Source: Sulfopaludibacter sp035606355 (lineage in GTDB: Bacteria; Acidobacteriota; Terriglobia; Bryobacterales; Bryobacteraceae). Taken from it: a DNA stretch of 59,840 nucleotides. Under the pieces are notes generated by a model, which was not told the DNA's origin, did not search any database, and saw nothing but the letters and a program-made list of their open reading frames with translations. Of this stretch, positions 1 to 7,900 are shown one piece after another; position 1 is the first letter of the stretch; every line of letters begins with the position of its first letter. The stretch lies in contig DATNFO010000058.1 in the NCBI GenBank assembly GCA_035606355.1, positions 1 to 59,840 of the forward strand, written 5' to 3'. The position numbers and the translations under genes are program-made.

Positions 1-194
1 TGATCCCGATTCAGCCCGGACATCTCATCAGCATAGCAACGCAACTCCGAACGCTGTCCAGCCCCGTTCCGATCCGGCGATAGCACGCCGATGGACGTTC
101 GGAAGGCTGGAAGGCCCGTAATGCGAAATCAGGAAGGCAAACGGACGAATTTCGTTCGAGCGCTTCATAGACGGTCGGTTCAGGGTTCAGAATG

Positions 195-225
195 TCGTAG
201 CCCTATTCGTAGCTAAAATCGTAGC
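195..225 (+). repeat. Three 7-bp direct repeats at 12-bp pitch
   Basis: The heptamer TCGTAGC occurs at 195-201, 207-213 and 219-225, with 5-nt AT-rich spacers, so the copies are exactly 12 bp apart. They lie about 105 bp left of the tRNA-Leu 3' fragment. Phased short direct repeats beside an att-like site are what integrase arm sites or excisionase sites look like; that role is inference. No gene was recognised in 1-331. Confidence 0.6.
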
Positions 226-331
226 TGCGGAGCGTTACCGCCCGTTCCGCCCCGAAACCACTAGGGTTTCAACTCGCTGAAAATGCAACCGCTTGATACG
301 CTGCGTGACTTCAGGTAACGTGGTCTGAGGC

Positions 332-388
332 GACTTAAAATCCGTTTCCCGCAAGGGAGTGCGGGTTCGATTCCCGCCCCGGGCACCA
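332..388 (+). pseudogene. 3' fragment of tRNA-Leu(UAA), probable attachment-site remnant
   Basis: The fragment has an anticodon loop CTTAAAA (anticodon TAA), a variable-arm hairpin (CCC gcaa GGG), a T arm (GCGGG TTCGATT CCCGC), the acceptor 3' strand CCCGGGC and an encoded CCA at 386-388. The matching 5' acceptor strand GCCCGGG and a D arm are absent from the ~100 bases upstream, and the 5' side of the anticodon stem stops pairing after GA at 332-333. Only the 3' half is therefore present. Tyrosine integrases commonly recombine in tRNA 3' halves and leave such a copy at the distal end of the element, so an element would lie to the left and native chromosome to the right. Confidence 0.75.
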
Positions 389-411
389 GGATCTCCTGCA
401 ACCGGACGTCG

Positions 412-417
412 TATCAT
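412..417 (+). promoter_or_regulatory. -10-like TATCAT, 6 nt before ATG at 424
   Basis: The hexamer TATCAT is followed by 6 nt and then the ATG of the first TIGR03435 gene, with no Shine-Dalgarno between. This fits a leaderless transcript (inference). Confidence 0.4.
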
Positions 418-423
418 AGTCCG

Positions 424-1212
424 ATGCGTTGCCGCTTGATCGGCATTCTCCTCTCCGTTGCGGCATTCGCTCAAACTGCCCATCCTACATTCGACGTCGC
501 GAGCATCAAACCTGCGATACAGGCTGACCTGCAGGATCGTTGGGGTATGTTGATCCCGATGCAAATGCACGGCGGCCCAGGTACGTCCACGCCCGGCGAG
601 GTCTCGTTCCGCAACGCTTCGCTCCGCAGCGTCGTAATGGCGGCTTACAATGTTCGTCCTTATCAGGTGATCGGACCTGCCTGGCTCGCCACAACCGGTT
701 TCAACATCGACGCGAAGCCGCCCGGGGTCGTGACTAAAGATGACATTCGGGTGATGCTGCAAAGCCTGCTCGCTGAGCGGTTCCACATGGTGGTGCATCG
801 CGAAACGAGAGAACTGCCGGCGTATGTCCTGACAGTGGGCAAGGGCGGAGCCAAACTCACGGTTGCGAACGATCCCTACGGCGGCGGCGGAACGATCGCC
901 GGATACCGTGGCAACCCGCGATGGCAAGCGACGAACACCAGCATGCACGATCTTGCGGAAAACCTCACGCTTCGCATGGACCGGCCGGTGTTCGATGAGA
1001 CGGGTCTGCCCGGGATCTACAACTTCACGCTGCGCTGGTCCGCGCAGCCGGTACTCCCGCGGCTTCCCGCTGCCGAAGAGGAAACCGTCGAAGCGGTTCC
1101 CACTCTCGCCGAAGCCGTGCAGGAGCAACTCGGGTTGAAGCTTGTTGAGCGGAAGATGCCGATTAAGATTGTGGTCGTCGATCGGGCTGACCGCGTTCCC
1201 ACCGGCAACTAG
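424..1212 (+). CDS. TIGR03435 family secreted protein (first of tandem pair)
   Basis: A 262-aa protein with a Sec signal peptide (hydrophobic 4-16, AFAQ). It has the TIGR03435 pattern: FDVASIKP just after the signal, a GGPGTSTPG stretch, VIGPAWL around 80, MLQSLLAERFHMVVHRETRELPAY near 120-145, and a C-terminal LGLKLVERKMPIKIVVVDRADRVPTGN. The family is greatly expanded in Solibacter-like soil acidobacteria and has no known biochemical role; an extracytoplasmic location is likely. The start is fixed by the signal peptide and the TATCAT hexamer 6 nt upstream. A paralogue follows after 7 bp. Confidence 0.88.
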   Translation: MRCRLIGILLSVAAFAQTAHPTFDVASIKPAIQADLQDRWGMLIPMQMHGGPGTSTPGEVSFRNASLRSVVMAAYNVRPYQVIGPAWLATTGFNIDAKPPGVVTKDDIRVMLQSLLAERFHMVVHRETRELPAYVLTVGKGGAKLTVANDPYGGGGTIAGYRGNPRWQATNTSMHDLAENLTLRMDRPVFDETGLPGIYNFTLRWSAQPVLPRLPAAEEETVEAVPTLAEAVQEQLGLKLVERKMPIKIVVVDRADRVPTGN

Positions 1213-1219
1213 AAGTGCT

Positions 1220-2089
1220 ATGCTCCGCAACATGTTTCGCGCCATTGCTGGATTTGTGTTCGTGTGCGGCCTCGCCGCTGCCCAAACGCCGGAATTCGAA
1301 GTGGTATCGCTGAAGCCTTCACCGCCGGCCACCTCTCCGATCGGATCGCTGTTTCGTTTCAATGGCGGGCCGGGTACAGCAGACCCCACGAACATTCATT
1401 ACCGCAATATTCCTGTCGCTATGTTGATCACCGACGCCTACGAGGTCACAAGCGCCGACGTGGTTGGGCCGGACTGGGCGCGCGTTGTCGAGATGAGGGC
1501 CGACAGGGACAAATACGATATCGATGCGAAACTACCGCCGGGGACGACGAAGGAGCAGTTGCGGCTCATGATGCGCAAGCTGCTCGAGGACCGCTTCGGG
1601 ATCCAGGTGCATCGCGAGAAGAAAGAAGTGCCGGCGTATGCGTTGACAGCGGCGAAGGGTGGTCCGAAGATTCAGCCCGCGCCCGATGTACCACCGGACG
1701 TTCCCGAGGCGAAAGTGGATGTTTCTGTGAGAGGTGAAGACGGGTTTCCGAAGACTCCGCCCGCATACTCCGGCCTGTTCGTGACCGTCACGCCCGGGCA
1801 CACGCGTGTGAAAATCATCCGGTTCTCGATGGAGCAGTTTGCGAAGTGGACAAGAGCGAATTCGCGGCGGCCGGGAGTCGATCGCACGGGGATGCCAGGC
1901 GTGTACAGCTTCTATCTTGAGTTCGGCAACGAGATCGGCGCGCGGCCGACGGACGCGGGCGATGCGGATCGCGGTCCGGAGTTCGCGGTCGCAGTCGAAA
2001 AGCAACTCGGTCTCAAACTCGTTTCCGATAAAACGGAAATCGAGCAGCTCATCATCGATCACATCGAGCGCGTTCCAAGCGGGAATTAG
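1220..2089 (+). CDS. TIGR03435 family secreted protein (second of tandem pair)
   Basis: A 289-aa paralogue of the preceding gene, starting 7 bp after its stop. The signal peptide ends near GLAAAQ, followed by FEVVSLKPSPPA (the FDVASIKP equivalent), VVGPDWARV, MMRKLLEDRFGIQVHREKKEVPAY and a C-terminal LGLKLVSDKTEIEQLIIDHIERVPSGN. The ATG at 1220 gives an intact signal peptide; an earlier in-frame start at 1142 would lie inside the upstream gene, and ATG 1232 is an alternative. The two genes are probably cotranscribed and arose by duplication. The stop overlaps the convergent lyase gene by about 2 bp. Function unknown. Confidence 0.87.
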   Translation: MLRNMFRAIAGFVFVCGLAAAQTPEFEVVSLKPSPPATSPIGSLFRFNGGPGTADPTNIHYRNIPVAMLITDAYEVTSADVVGPDWARVVEMRADRDKYDIDAKLPPGTTKEQLRLMMRKLLEDRFGIQVHREKKEVPAYALTAAKGGPKIQPAPDVPPDVPEAKVDVSVRGEDGFPKTPPAYSGLFVTVTPGHTRVKIIRFSMEQFAKWTRANSRRPGVDRTGMPGVYSFYLEFGNEIGARPTDAGDADRGPEFAVAVEKQLGLKLVSDKTEIEQLIIDHIERVPSGN

Positions 2090-3498
2090 GCAGCGGGTAT
2101 CTGCACCAACTTCTGCTTGCGCTCCAGCCAGTCGCGCGCGGCTGCGACTGCCTCCACTGCGCGCTCCATCTGTGCGCGCATCGGCTCCGCGCCGGGCCCG
2201 CCTGCAATGTTTCGGATCGCGACGAAGTGGCGCGGATCCATCGCGCGCACCAGGGACTCGCGGTGCCCAGCGAGGTCGGGGTGCTGCCGCAGCATTGCTT
2301 CGATCACTGCCTGATCATCGGCGCCGCACGATTTCACGGCTTGCGCTACGATGCCGTGCGCTTCGCGAAAGGTCAATCCGGCTTCGCGGACCAGCGTGTC
2401 GGCGAGTTCGGTTACTGTCAGAAAATCGCGCGATGCTCTTTGGCACAACATAGCCGTATCCACCTGAATTCCGCTCACCGACCCCGCGTAGAGGCGGATT
2501 GCGCGAACGGCATCCCCGAAGGCCGAGAAGATGAGCGGCTGAAGGTCGTCCTCGCTGTCATTGATGTCTCCGAACGGTGTATTGTGCGCGCAGGTGACCA
2601 CTGCCTGAGCTTCGCCCAACGCGCGGCTGGCGAGGATGCGCGTGTGCTCCAGCGCGACCGGGTTGCGCTTCTGCGGCATGATGCTGGAACTCTGCACGTA
2701 GCCGCCGGAGAGGCGAATGTAACCGAATTCACGCGTCGACCAAAGCAGCAGGTCCTGTGTCGATTTGCCGAGGTTTACGAGAAGGACGGCCAGCGCGGAA
2801 GCCGCCGCGGTCGCGTAGTCGATAGCCGCGATGGCTCCGTACGAATTTTCGGCGAGGCCTTCGAATCCCAGCAGCCCGGCGACGTAGCCGCGATCGATGG
2901 GGAAGCCGGTTGTGGTGATGGCGCATGCACCCATCGGGCTGAGATTGACCGATTCGAAGGCTTGCTTCAGGCGCGTGAGATCGCGGCAGAAACATTCGGC
3001 GATGGCCATCAGATAGTGCGCCAGCGTAGTCGGCTGAGCGGGCTGCGTGTGAGTGTGGGCGGGCATTACGGTTTCCAAATGCCGCCCGGCCAGATCGATC
3101 ACGGCCTCGCACGCGGAGAGGAGCGCTGCCGTCACGCGCAGAATCTCCACTCGCAAGCCCATGCGGAAGAGCGTGATGGCAATATCGTTGCGGCTGCGCG
3201 CCACATGAATGCGAGCCCCGGCCTCGCCCATGTCGCGCTCCACGTAAAAGAAAAGATCTTCACACGTGCCGTCATACGCGGCTTTCGCGATGGCGGCGCG
3301 GTCGAGGGCGGCGATGGACGCCAGTGCCGCACCGGCATCCTCATCGGATAGAATGCCTTGCCGCGCCAGCATGCGCGTGTGCGCTTCGTGAATGCGAATT
3401 AGATAATCGAGGAAGTACTTCTGGGCATCCTCGAAGTTGCGCGCCAGTACAGTGTCGCAATATACCGGCGCGGGAAACTGCTCCTGGTCCCCAATCAT
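2086..3498 (-). CDS. Argininosuccinate lyase-like C-N lyase (aspartase/fumarase superfamily)
   Basis: A 470-aa protein with the superfamily's three conserved regions: SRND (102-105), THTQPAQP (149-156) and the signature SSSIMPQKRNP (270-280) that carries the catalytic serine loop. It resembles ArgH throughout (GFPIDRGY, LLWSTREFGY), but the N-terminal GGRF region is absent. The ArgH substrate loop (YN..D.QEDK, whose Tyr, Gln and Lys contact argininosuccinate) is replaced by NTPFGDINDSEDD (306-318), and the Gln after SRND is Ile. The closest idea is an aminopolycarboxylate (EDDS-type) lyase paralogue; a true ArgH remains possible. It starts 4 bp after the TonB-type receptor gene, so the two are probably cotranscribed. 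No other arginine biosynthesis gene is in the window. Confidence 0.75.
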   Translation of the reverse strand: MIGDQEQFPAPVYCDTVLARNFEDAQKYFLDYLIRIHEAHTRMLARQGILSDEDAGAALASIAALDRAAIAKAAYDGTCEDLFFYVERDMGEAGARIHVARSRNDIAITLFRMGLRVEILRVTAALLSACEAVIDLAGRHLETVMPAHTHTQPAQPTTLAHYLMAIAECFCRDLTRLKQAFESVNLSPMGACAITTTGFPIDRGYVAGLLGFEGLAENSYGAIAAIDYATAAASALAVLLVNLGKSTQDLLLWSTREFGYIRLSGGYVQSSSIMPQKRNPVALEHTRILASRALGEAQAVVTCAHNTPFGDINDSEDDLQPLIFSAFGDAVRAIRLYAGSVSGIQVDTAMLCQRASRDFLTVTELADTLVREAGLTFREAHGIVAQAVKSCGADDQAVIEAMLRQHPDLAGHRESLVRAMDPRHFVAIRNIAGGPGAEPMRAQMERAVEAVAAARDWLERKQKLVQIPAA

Positions 3499-3502
3499 CG
3501 CT

Positions 3503-6364
3503 CTACCAGTCGAGGCGAATTCCCAACTGCAGGATGCGCGCTTCGAGCACGGTGGAATTCGGCAGGAACGTCGGCGGGGCGGTTATAATTCCCGCCTGAT
3601 TCGTGGTCGCGGACGTCACCAGGGAGGTGATGTTTTTGTGATTGAAAATGTTGTTCGCCTCCACAATGATCTTCGGCGAGATGTGTTCGTGAATCGTGAA
3701 CAGCGTGCGTGTGTAGCGGCCGTCCACCTGGTACACGTTCGGTCCGCGAACAGTGTCGCGGCCGACATAGAGAGGCCGCTGTCCGGTGGTGGTGCTATCT
3801 CCGTTGAGCGGTGAGGGGGACGCCGCGGTGATGTTCTGCTGGTCGCCGGAGGAGATGTTGCCGAGCAGGGAAATCAGGTTTCCGTTGAGGATGTGCTTGA
3901 GGACGGCGTTCTCCACTTTGAAGTGCGGCGTCATGACAGTGCTGAACAGCAGAGCGCTCGGGCGGTTGACCAGGCTGTTGCCGCGGTCGCGCGTGCGGTT
4001 CGTGGGATCTTCGATGAGCGCGTTCTGCTCGAAGCTGTTGGCGTCCGGCGCGTCGCTGATGCTGTGGGACCAGGTGTAGGAGAGATCGACCAGATAGTTC
4101 AGCCCCATTTGATGACGCCAGTGGAGGATCATGGCGTTGTAGTCCGAGATCGCTCCCGAGTCCTGCAAGGTGATGGCATTGAATTGCGGGAAGAGGCGCG
4201 TGTTCGCATTGATCGCGGCGGAGAAAACCGGCCTGCCGTCGGCGAGGAAGCTCACCGGGTTGATGAGGTTCATGTTGCGAAGGAAGCCTTGCTCTCTGCC
4301 CGCGGTGTGCACGTAGCCCAGCGTCAGTGCATCGCTATTCGTCAACTGATGCGTAATCTGCAGGCTGGAGTTGAACGTGTAAGCATTGCGGAAATCGGGC
4401 GTGGTGGCGGTGATGCTCGGCGTGATCGGAGCCGCGCCCGGGATGAACGCAAGAACAGTGGGAAATGCCGGAGCGCCGGCCGATGTGCTGCTCAGCGATG
4501 TGGAGAAAGAGCGCGTAGAGCCATCGTTATTGAGCGCGTTGTACCAGAGGTTCGTCGGGGGCGCTTCAAAGAAAATGCCGGTGCTGGCGCGCACTACCGT
4601 TCTCTGGTCGAGGCTCCACGCGAAACCGAGACGGGGCGCGAAGTTTTTCGTGGGATTGTGGAAGCTGCGCGTATAAACGAATGGCGCATTGGCTTCGCCA
4701 TCGGGCGAGCGGAAATAATCGTAACGAACGCCGTAGATCAACAGGAAGTTCGGGCGTAGCTGCCAGCTATCCTGCGCATAAAAATCGAGGAAGTTGGATT
4801 TGTAAGCGACGCCGGGAACGCCGAGGACTGTGGCATAAGACGTGTACCCAAACGGATTGGCGCCGCTCTTCGCCGCCAGGTAGCTCGCGATGGTCGGAAA
4901 CGTATATCGATTGGTGACTGGGCCCACCTGATTATCGTTGTTCTCCTGCCAGCCCAAGCCGTATTTCATTGTGTGGGAGCCGCGAATCACGGTGATGCCA
5001 TCGCTGAGGCTCGGGATTTTTTCGGCGAACTTGTCGCCTTTGAAATCGGGGCCGTAGCCGTTGAAGGTGGCGACGCCGGTCACGACCACAGTGGGTCCGG
5101 GACCATCGCCGGGGCTCGCCACGTGCGCTTCGTTGCGATACGGCCATGACGCGCGAAATTCGTTGAGCACGGTGGGCGTGAAGCTGGAGAGCAACTGCAG
5201 GCCGGCGATGTGCGAGCGATCATGGAAATCCTCCGCGACGTCGAGAGCATTGGTTCCGCCGACCGCGGTGTTAAACGGATATTCGTTGCGGAAATAGTTG
5301 TAGCGAACGAAGAACTGATGCTTCTGGGTGATCACCCAATCGGCGCGCAGGTTCAGGAACTGCGCGTGCTGCACGGCCGGCGCAGTATCCAGCAGGCTCG
5401 GCGCGAGCCCCAACTGCGCCGCTGAGCTCTGGTTGATGGTGTTCGGCGAAGGAAGTCCGCGCAGCAGGTGCTCATAGCCGCCGAAGATGAAGAGCTTGTC
5501 TTTGACGATAGGGCCTCCGGCGTTGACGGCGTAGTCGTGCAGGTCAATGACGGGGGGCACCTTGTTGGCGGCCAGAAGAATGGTGCGCGCGCTCGCGTCC
5601 GTGGGGCGGCCGATGAAGCTGAACTCGCCGTGAAACTGGTTGGTCCCGGAATTCGTGATCACGTTGAAGATGTTGCCGGACGTGCCGCCGAATTCGGGTG
5701 CGAAGCTGTTGGATACGGTCTGCACTTCGCGCACATAGATATCGGAAATGGGGAACAGGCGCAGGCCATAGCGATCGGTTTCGGTGTTGACCATGCCGTC
5801 CATCTGGTAATTGATGCGGTCCAGAAGACCGTTGGTGTTGATGGTGCGCGGAATGCCCAGCTCTGGATTCGGATGCCCGCTTACGCCCGGCTGGAAGATG
5901 ACGAAGTTGTACGGATTGCGGGAAGTCAGCGGCAGGTTATCGACCTCGACGTGATCGATTGTGCGGCCTGTGCTGACACGCGATGGCTCAATGACCGAAG
6001 CACTGCCAGTCACTTCCACAGTAGTGGTGACGGCGCCGACTTTCAGCACAACGTCCAGGACGGCTTCAGTGCCGGCGTCAATCGTGACGCCGGTGTGGCG
6101 CTGCGTATCGAAGCCTTCGTGCTGCACGGTGACGGCGTACGTGCCGAGCGGCAGGTTGGGGAAAACGAAGTAGCCTTCGTCATTGGTAACGAGTTTGCGG
6201 GTGAAGTCTGTCGCGTTGTTGACGATGGACACATTGGCGTTCGGGATGGCGCCCGAACCGGCATCCGTAACACGGCCGCGAATGCTGCCATTGATGGCTT
6301 GAGTTTGAGCGAAAGCGGAAGTGAGCACGCCGAACAAGGCGGCGGCGAGTACGTATCGTGACAT
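3503..6364 (-). CDS. TonB-dependent receptor with carboxypeptidase regulatory-like domain (Oar-like)
   Basis: A 953-aa outer-membrane protein. Signal peptide 1-19 (AFAQ); carboxypeptidase-regulatory beta-sandwich about 25-110 (IRGRVTDAGSGAIPNANVSI, GYFVFPNLPLGTYAVTV); plug about 120-250 (VDNLPLTSRNPYNF, GGTSGNIFNVITNSGTN); the rest is beta-barrel ending in an aromatic residue (GIRLDW). This Oar/SusC-like architecture is very common in Solibacter relatives and takes up oligomeric or peptide-like substrates; the substrate here is unknown. The SD-like TAGGGGG lies upstream of the ATG. The lyase gene follows after 4 bp, which hints that receptor and enzyme serve the same compound. Confidence 0.88.
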   Translation of the reverse strand: MSRYVLAAALFGVLTSAFAQTQAINGSIRGRVTDAGSGAIPNANVSIVNNATDFTRKLVTNDEGYFVFPNLPLGTYAVTVQHEGFDTQRHTGVTIDAGTEAVLDVVLKVGAVTTTVEVTGSASVIEPSRVSTGRTIDHVEVDNLPLTSRNPYNFVIFQPGVSGHPNPELGIPRTINTNGLLDRINYQMDGMVNTETDRYGLRLFPISDIYVREVQTVSNSFAPEFGGTSGNIFNVITNSGTNQFHGEFSFIGRPTDASARTILLAANKVPPVIDLHDYAVNAGGPIVKDKLFIFGGYEHLLRGLPSPNTINQSSAAQLGLAPSLLDTAPAVQHAQFLNLRADWVITQKHQFFVRYNYFRNEYPFNTAVGGTNALDVAEDFHDRSHIAGLQLLSSFTPTVLNEFRASWPYRNEAHVASPGDGPGPTVVVTGVATFNGYGPDFKGDKFAEKIPSLSDGITVIRGSHTMKYGLGWQENNDNQVGPVTNRYTFPTIASYLAAKSGANPFGYTSYATVLGVPGVAYKSNFLDFYAQDSWQLRPNFLLIYGVRYDYFRSPDGEANAPFVYTRSFHNPTKNFAPRLGFAWSLDQRTVVRASTGIFFEAPPTNLWYNALNNDGSTRSFSTSLSSTSAGAPAFPTVLAFIPGAAPITPSITATTPDFRNAYTFNSSLQITHQLTNSDALTLGYVHTAGREQGFLRNMNLINPVSFLADGRPVFSAAINANTRLFPQFNAITLQDSGAISDYNAMILHWRHQMGLNYLVDLSYTWSHSISDAPDANSFEQNALIEDPTNRTRDRGNSLVNRPSALLFSTVMTPHFKVENAVLKHILNGNLISLLGNISSGDQQNITAASPSPLNGDSTTTGQRPLYVGRDTVRGPNVYQVDGRYTRTLFTIHEHISPKIIVEANNIFNHKNITSLVTSATTNQAGIITAPPTFLPNSTVLEARILQLGIRLDW

Positions 6365-6482
6365 GCGCTAGTCCCCCTAAGTGGTTGTTACTCTATCACA
6401 GTACGTTCGGACTGGGACATCCGCTTTGTAAAACTCCGCAACTGGTTCGCGGAAGCGAAGATGTTTTGTTTGCGCGCGAAAC

Positions 6483-7832
6483 TTAGCGCGCCGGCGGTTT
6501 CCCGCAGCGCCGCCGCATCCACAGCAGCGCGAGACCGCCGGCCAGCAGCATCGCCTCACCCGGTTCCGGGGTAGCCGCGGCGCCGTTGCCGTTGCCGGAG
6601 AACTGTAACAGGTCTCCCGACCGTGTGACCTGGTAATTCTGACCGTTCGTGAAGATGAAGTTCGGTGTGCCGGTCTCGCCGCCGTTGAACGTGAACAGAG
6701 ACAGCGTGAGCCCGTTCAGGTTCACGCCCAGCGGAATATCCAGTTCAATGGCGCCTCCGGAGAGGTTCGCCGATCCGTTGAAGATGATGTGGTCCTGGTC
6801 GCCGGCGCTGGTTCCGTCGATATGCATCAGGATTTCGCCGCCGGTGATGCTGTAGTTGCCGTCTATGGTGGTGGTCTGCGGGTCGCCCACGTCGAAGATT
6901 CCGCCGGTCTGCACAACGTTCGCTTGAAAGGTTCCCGCGCCGCCGAACGTTCCGGCCTCGAACTTCAACGTGTGGTCGGATTTGAGAGTTCCGTTTACCT
7001 TGGTGTTCCCGCCGGTCTGGTCGAATGTTCCGCCCGTAATGTCCATCTCAGATCCGGCGTCCACTTGCACCAGGCTACCGCTCAAATTGAGGAAAGCAGG
7101 GCCGAAGAGATTCTCCTGGCTGCCATCCAACCAGACCCCCAGCGGCGACGCGCCATTAGCATCCATGGTGCCCAGGTTAAAGAGCAGGTGCATTCTTCCG
7201 CCGTTTGTTCCCAAATTACCGCTGCCGTTGATCACGCCGTGATTCTCCAGGCTCGCGGCGCAGCAGTTCGAACTCCCCGCCGGTCCGCCGATGATGCTGT
7301 TGGCGGGTCCGTCCATATGAATGGTGCCTTCGTTGTCCAGATCCTGATCGAACAGCAGGTTACCGCTGCCGCTCAGGTGCAGGGTCGCCCCCGACTCGTT
7401 CAGAAATGAGCTGTCTAGAGCGTTCGTGACCGCGCTCAGCGTGCCCGTCGTGACGTTCACGATTCCGAAGTTATCGATGGCGTGGTTGGGGCTTTCCAGG
7501 GAACGCGTGAACTGAGTGGTTCCGGCAAAGCTGTCGGTCAACGTGGCGCCGGTGTTGACGAACAGCGCCACTGGGCTCGCGCTGTTGAGGCCGACGTCGA
7601 GTGTAGTGGTGCCGGTTTCAACAGCGACGTGCCATGCCGGGTAATTGAAGGATGGAGTCACCGTATCTCCCGGGTAGTTGAACAGCACCAGGTTGGAACT
7701 TTCCTGGTTGAACCCTCCGATGGCGCTCCAAGTCGTCGAACCGACAACGCCAACCTCCACGATTCCCGCGCGCGCCACGCCTGCCGCCGTCAACAGCATT
7801 CCCGCCAACACCAAGCTATACCGATTCCGCAT
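6483..7832 (-). CDS. PEP-CTERM sorted, glycine/asparagine-rich surface protein
   Basis: A 449-aa exported protein. N-terminal signal peptide (LVLAGMLLTAAGVARA); a long G/N/T-rich body with repeated short strands suggestive of a beta-helix; C-terminal PEP-CTERM tag TPEPGE, then a hydrophobic stretch (AMLLAGGLALLW) and MRRR. Such tags are processed by exosortase (EpsH/XrtA) systems and go with exopolysaccharide-bearing envelopes; no exosortase gene lies in this window. The ATG at 7832 is preceded by GGAGG 5 nt upstream, which decides it over a TTG at 7850. It lies 65 bp downstream of the kinase gene and carries its own copy of the sigma-gene promoter (7865-7900). Confidence 0.85.
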   Translation of the reverse strand: MRNRYSLVLAGMLLTAAGVARAGIVEVGVVGSTTWSAIGGFNQESSNLVLFNYPGDTVTPSFNYPAWHVAVETGTTTLDVGLNSASPVALFVNTGATLTDSFAGTTQFTRSLESPNHAIDNFGIVNVTTGTLSAVTNALDSSFLNESGATLHLSGSGNLLFDQDLDNEGTIHMDGPANSIIGGPAGSSNCCAASLENHGVINGSGNLGTNGGRMHLLFNLGTMDANGASPLGVWLDGSQENLFGPAFLNLSGSLVQVDAGSEMDITGGTFDQTGGNTKVNGTLKSDHTLKFEAGTFGGAGTFQANVVQTGGIFDVGDPQTTTIDGNYSITGGEILMHIDGTSAGDQDHIIFNGSANLSGGAIELDIPLGVNLNGLTLSLFTFNGGETGTPNFIFTNGQNYQVTRSGDLLQFSGNGNGAAATPEPGEAMLLAGGLALLWMRRRCGKPPAR

Positions 7833-7864
7833 TCTTGCCTCCGGGGCCAAACCTGTGGCCTACG

Positions 7865-7900
7865 AAGCTACATACGAAATCGAAATGTGAAAAAGGTCAC
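7865..7900 (-). promoter_or_regulatory. Predicted ECF-type promoter of the PEP-CTERM gene
   Basis: On the minus strand this reads TGAC, then TTTTCA, then TTTCGTATGTAGCTT. The last 15-mer is identical to 11061-11075 in front of the sigma gene, and the TGAC box sits at exactly the same distance in both. A TGAC -35 and CGTATG -10 suit an ECF sigma factor. The site overlaps the last bases of the kinase gene and ends 33 nt before the PEP-CTERM ATG. Confidence 0.6.

Noticed and set aside
332..388. Complete, functional tRNA-Leu gene
   Set aside because: No 5' acceptor strand or D arm can be found within 100 bases upstream, and the anticodon stem is only partly paired.
235..1395. Minus-strand 386-aa ORF containing GGNRTRTPLRETDFKS
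   Set aside because: It is antisense to a TIGR03435 gene, and the GGNRTRTP peptide is the classic mistranslation of a tRNA-Leu 3' end.
2227..3351. Long plus-strand ORF (374 aa) opposite the lyase gene
   Set aside because: Antisense shadow of a GC-rich gene; no signal, domain or ribosome-binding site, while the minus strand encodes a full lyase family protein.
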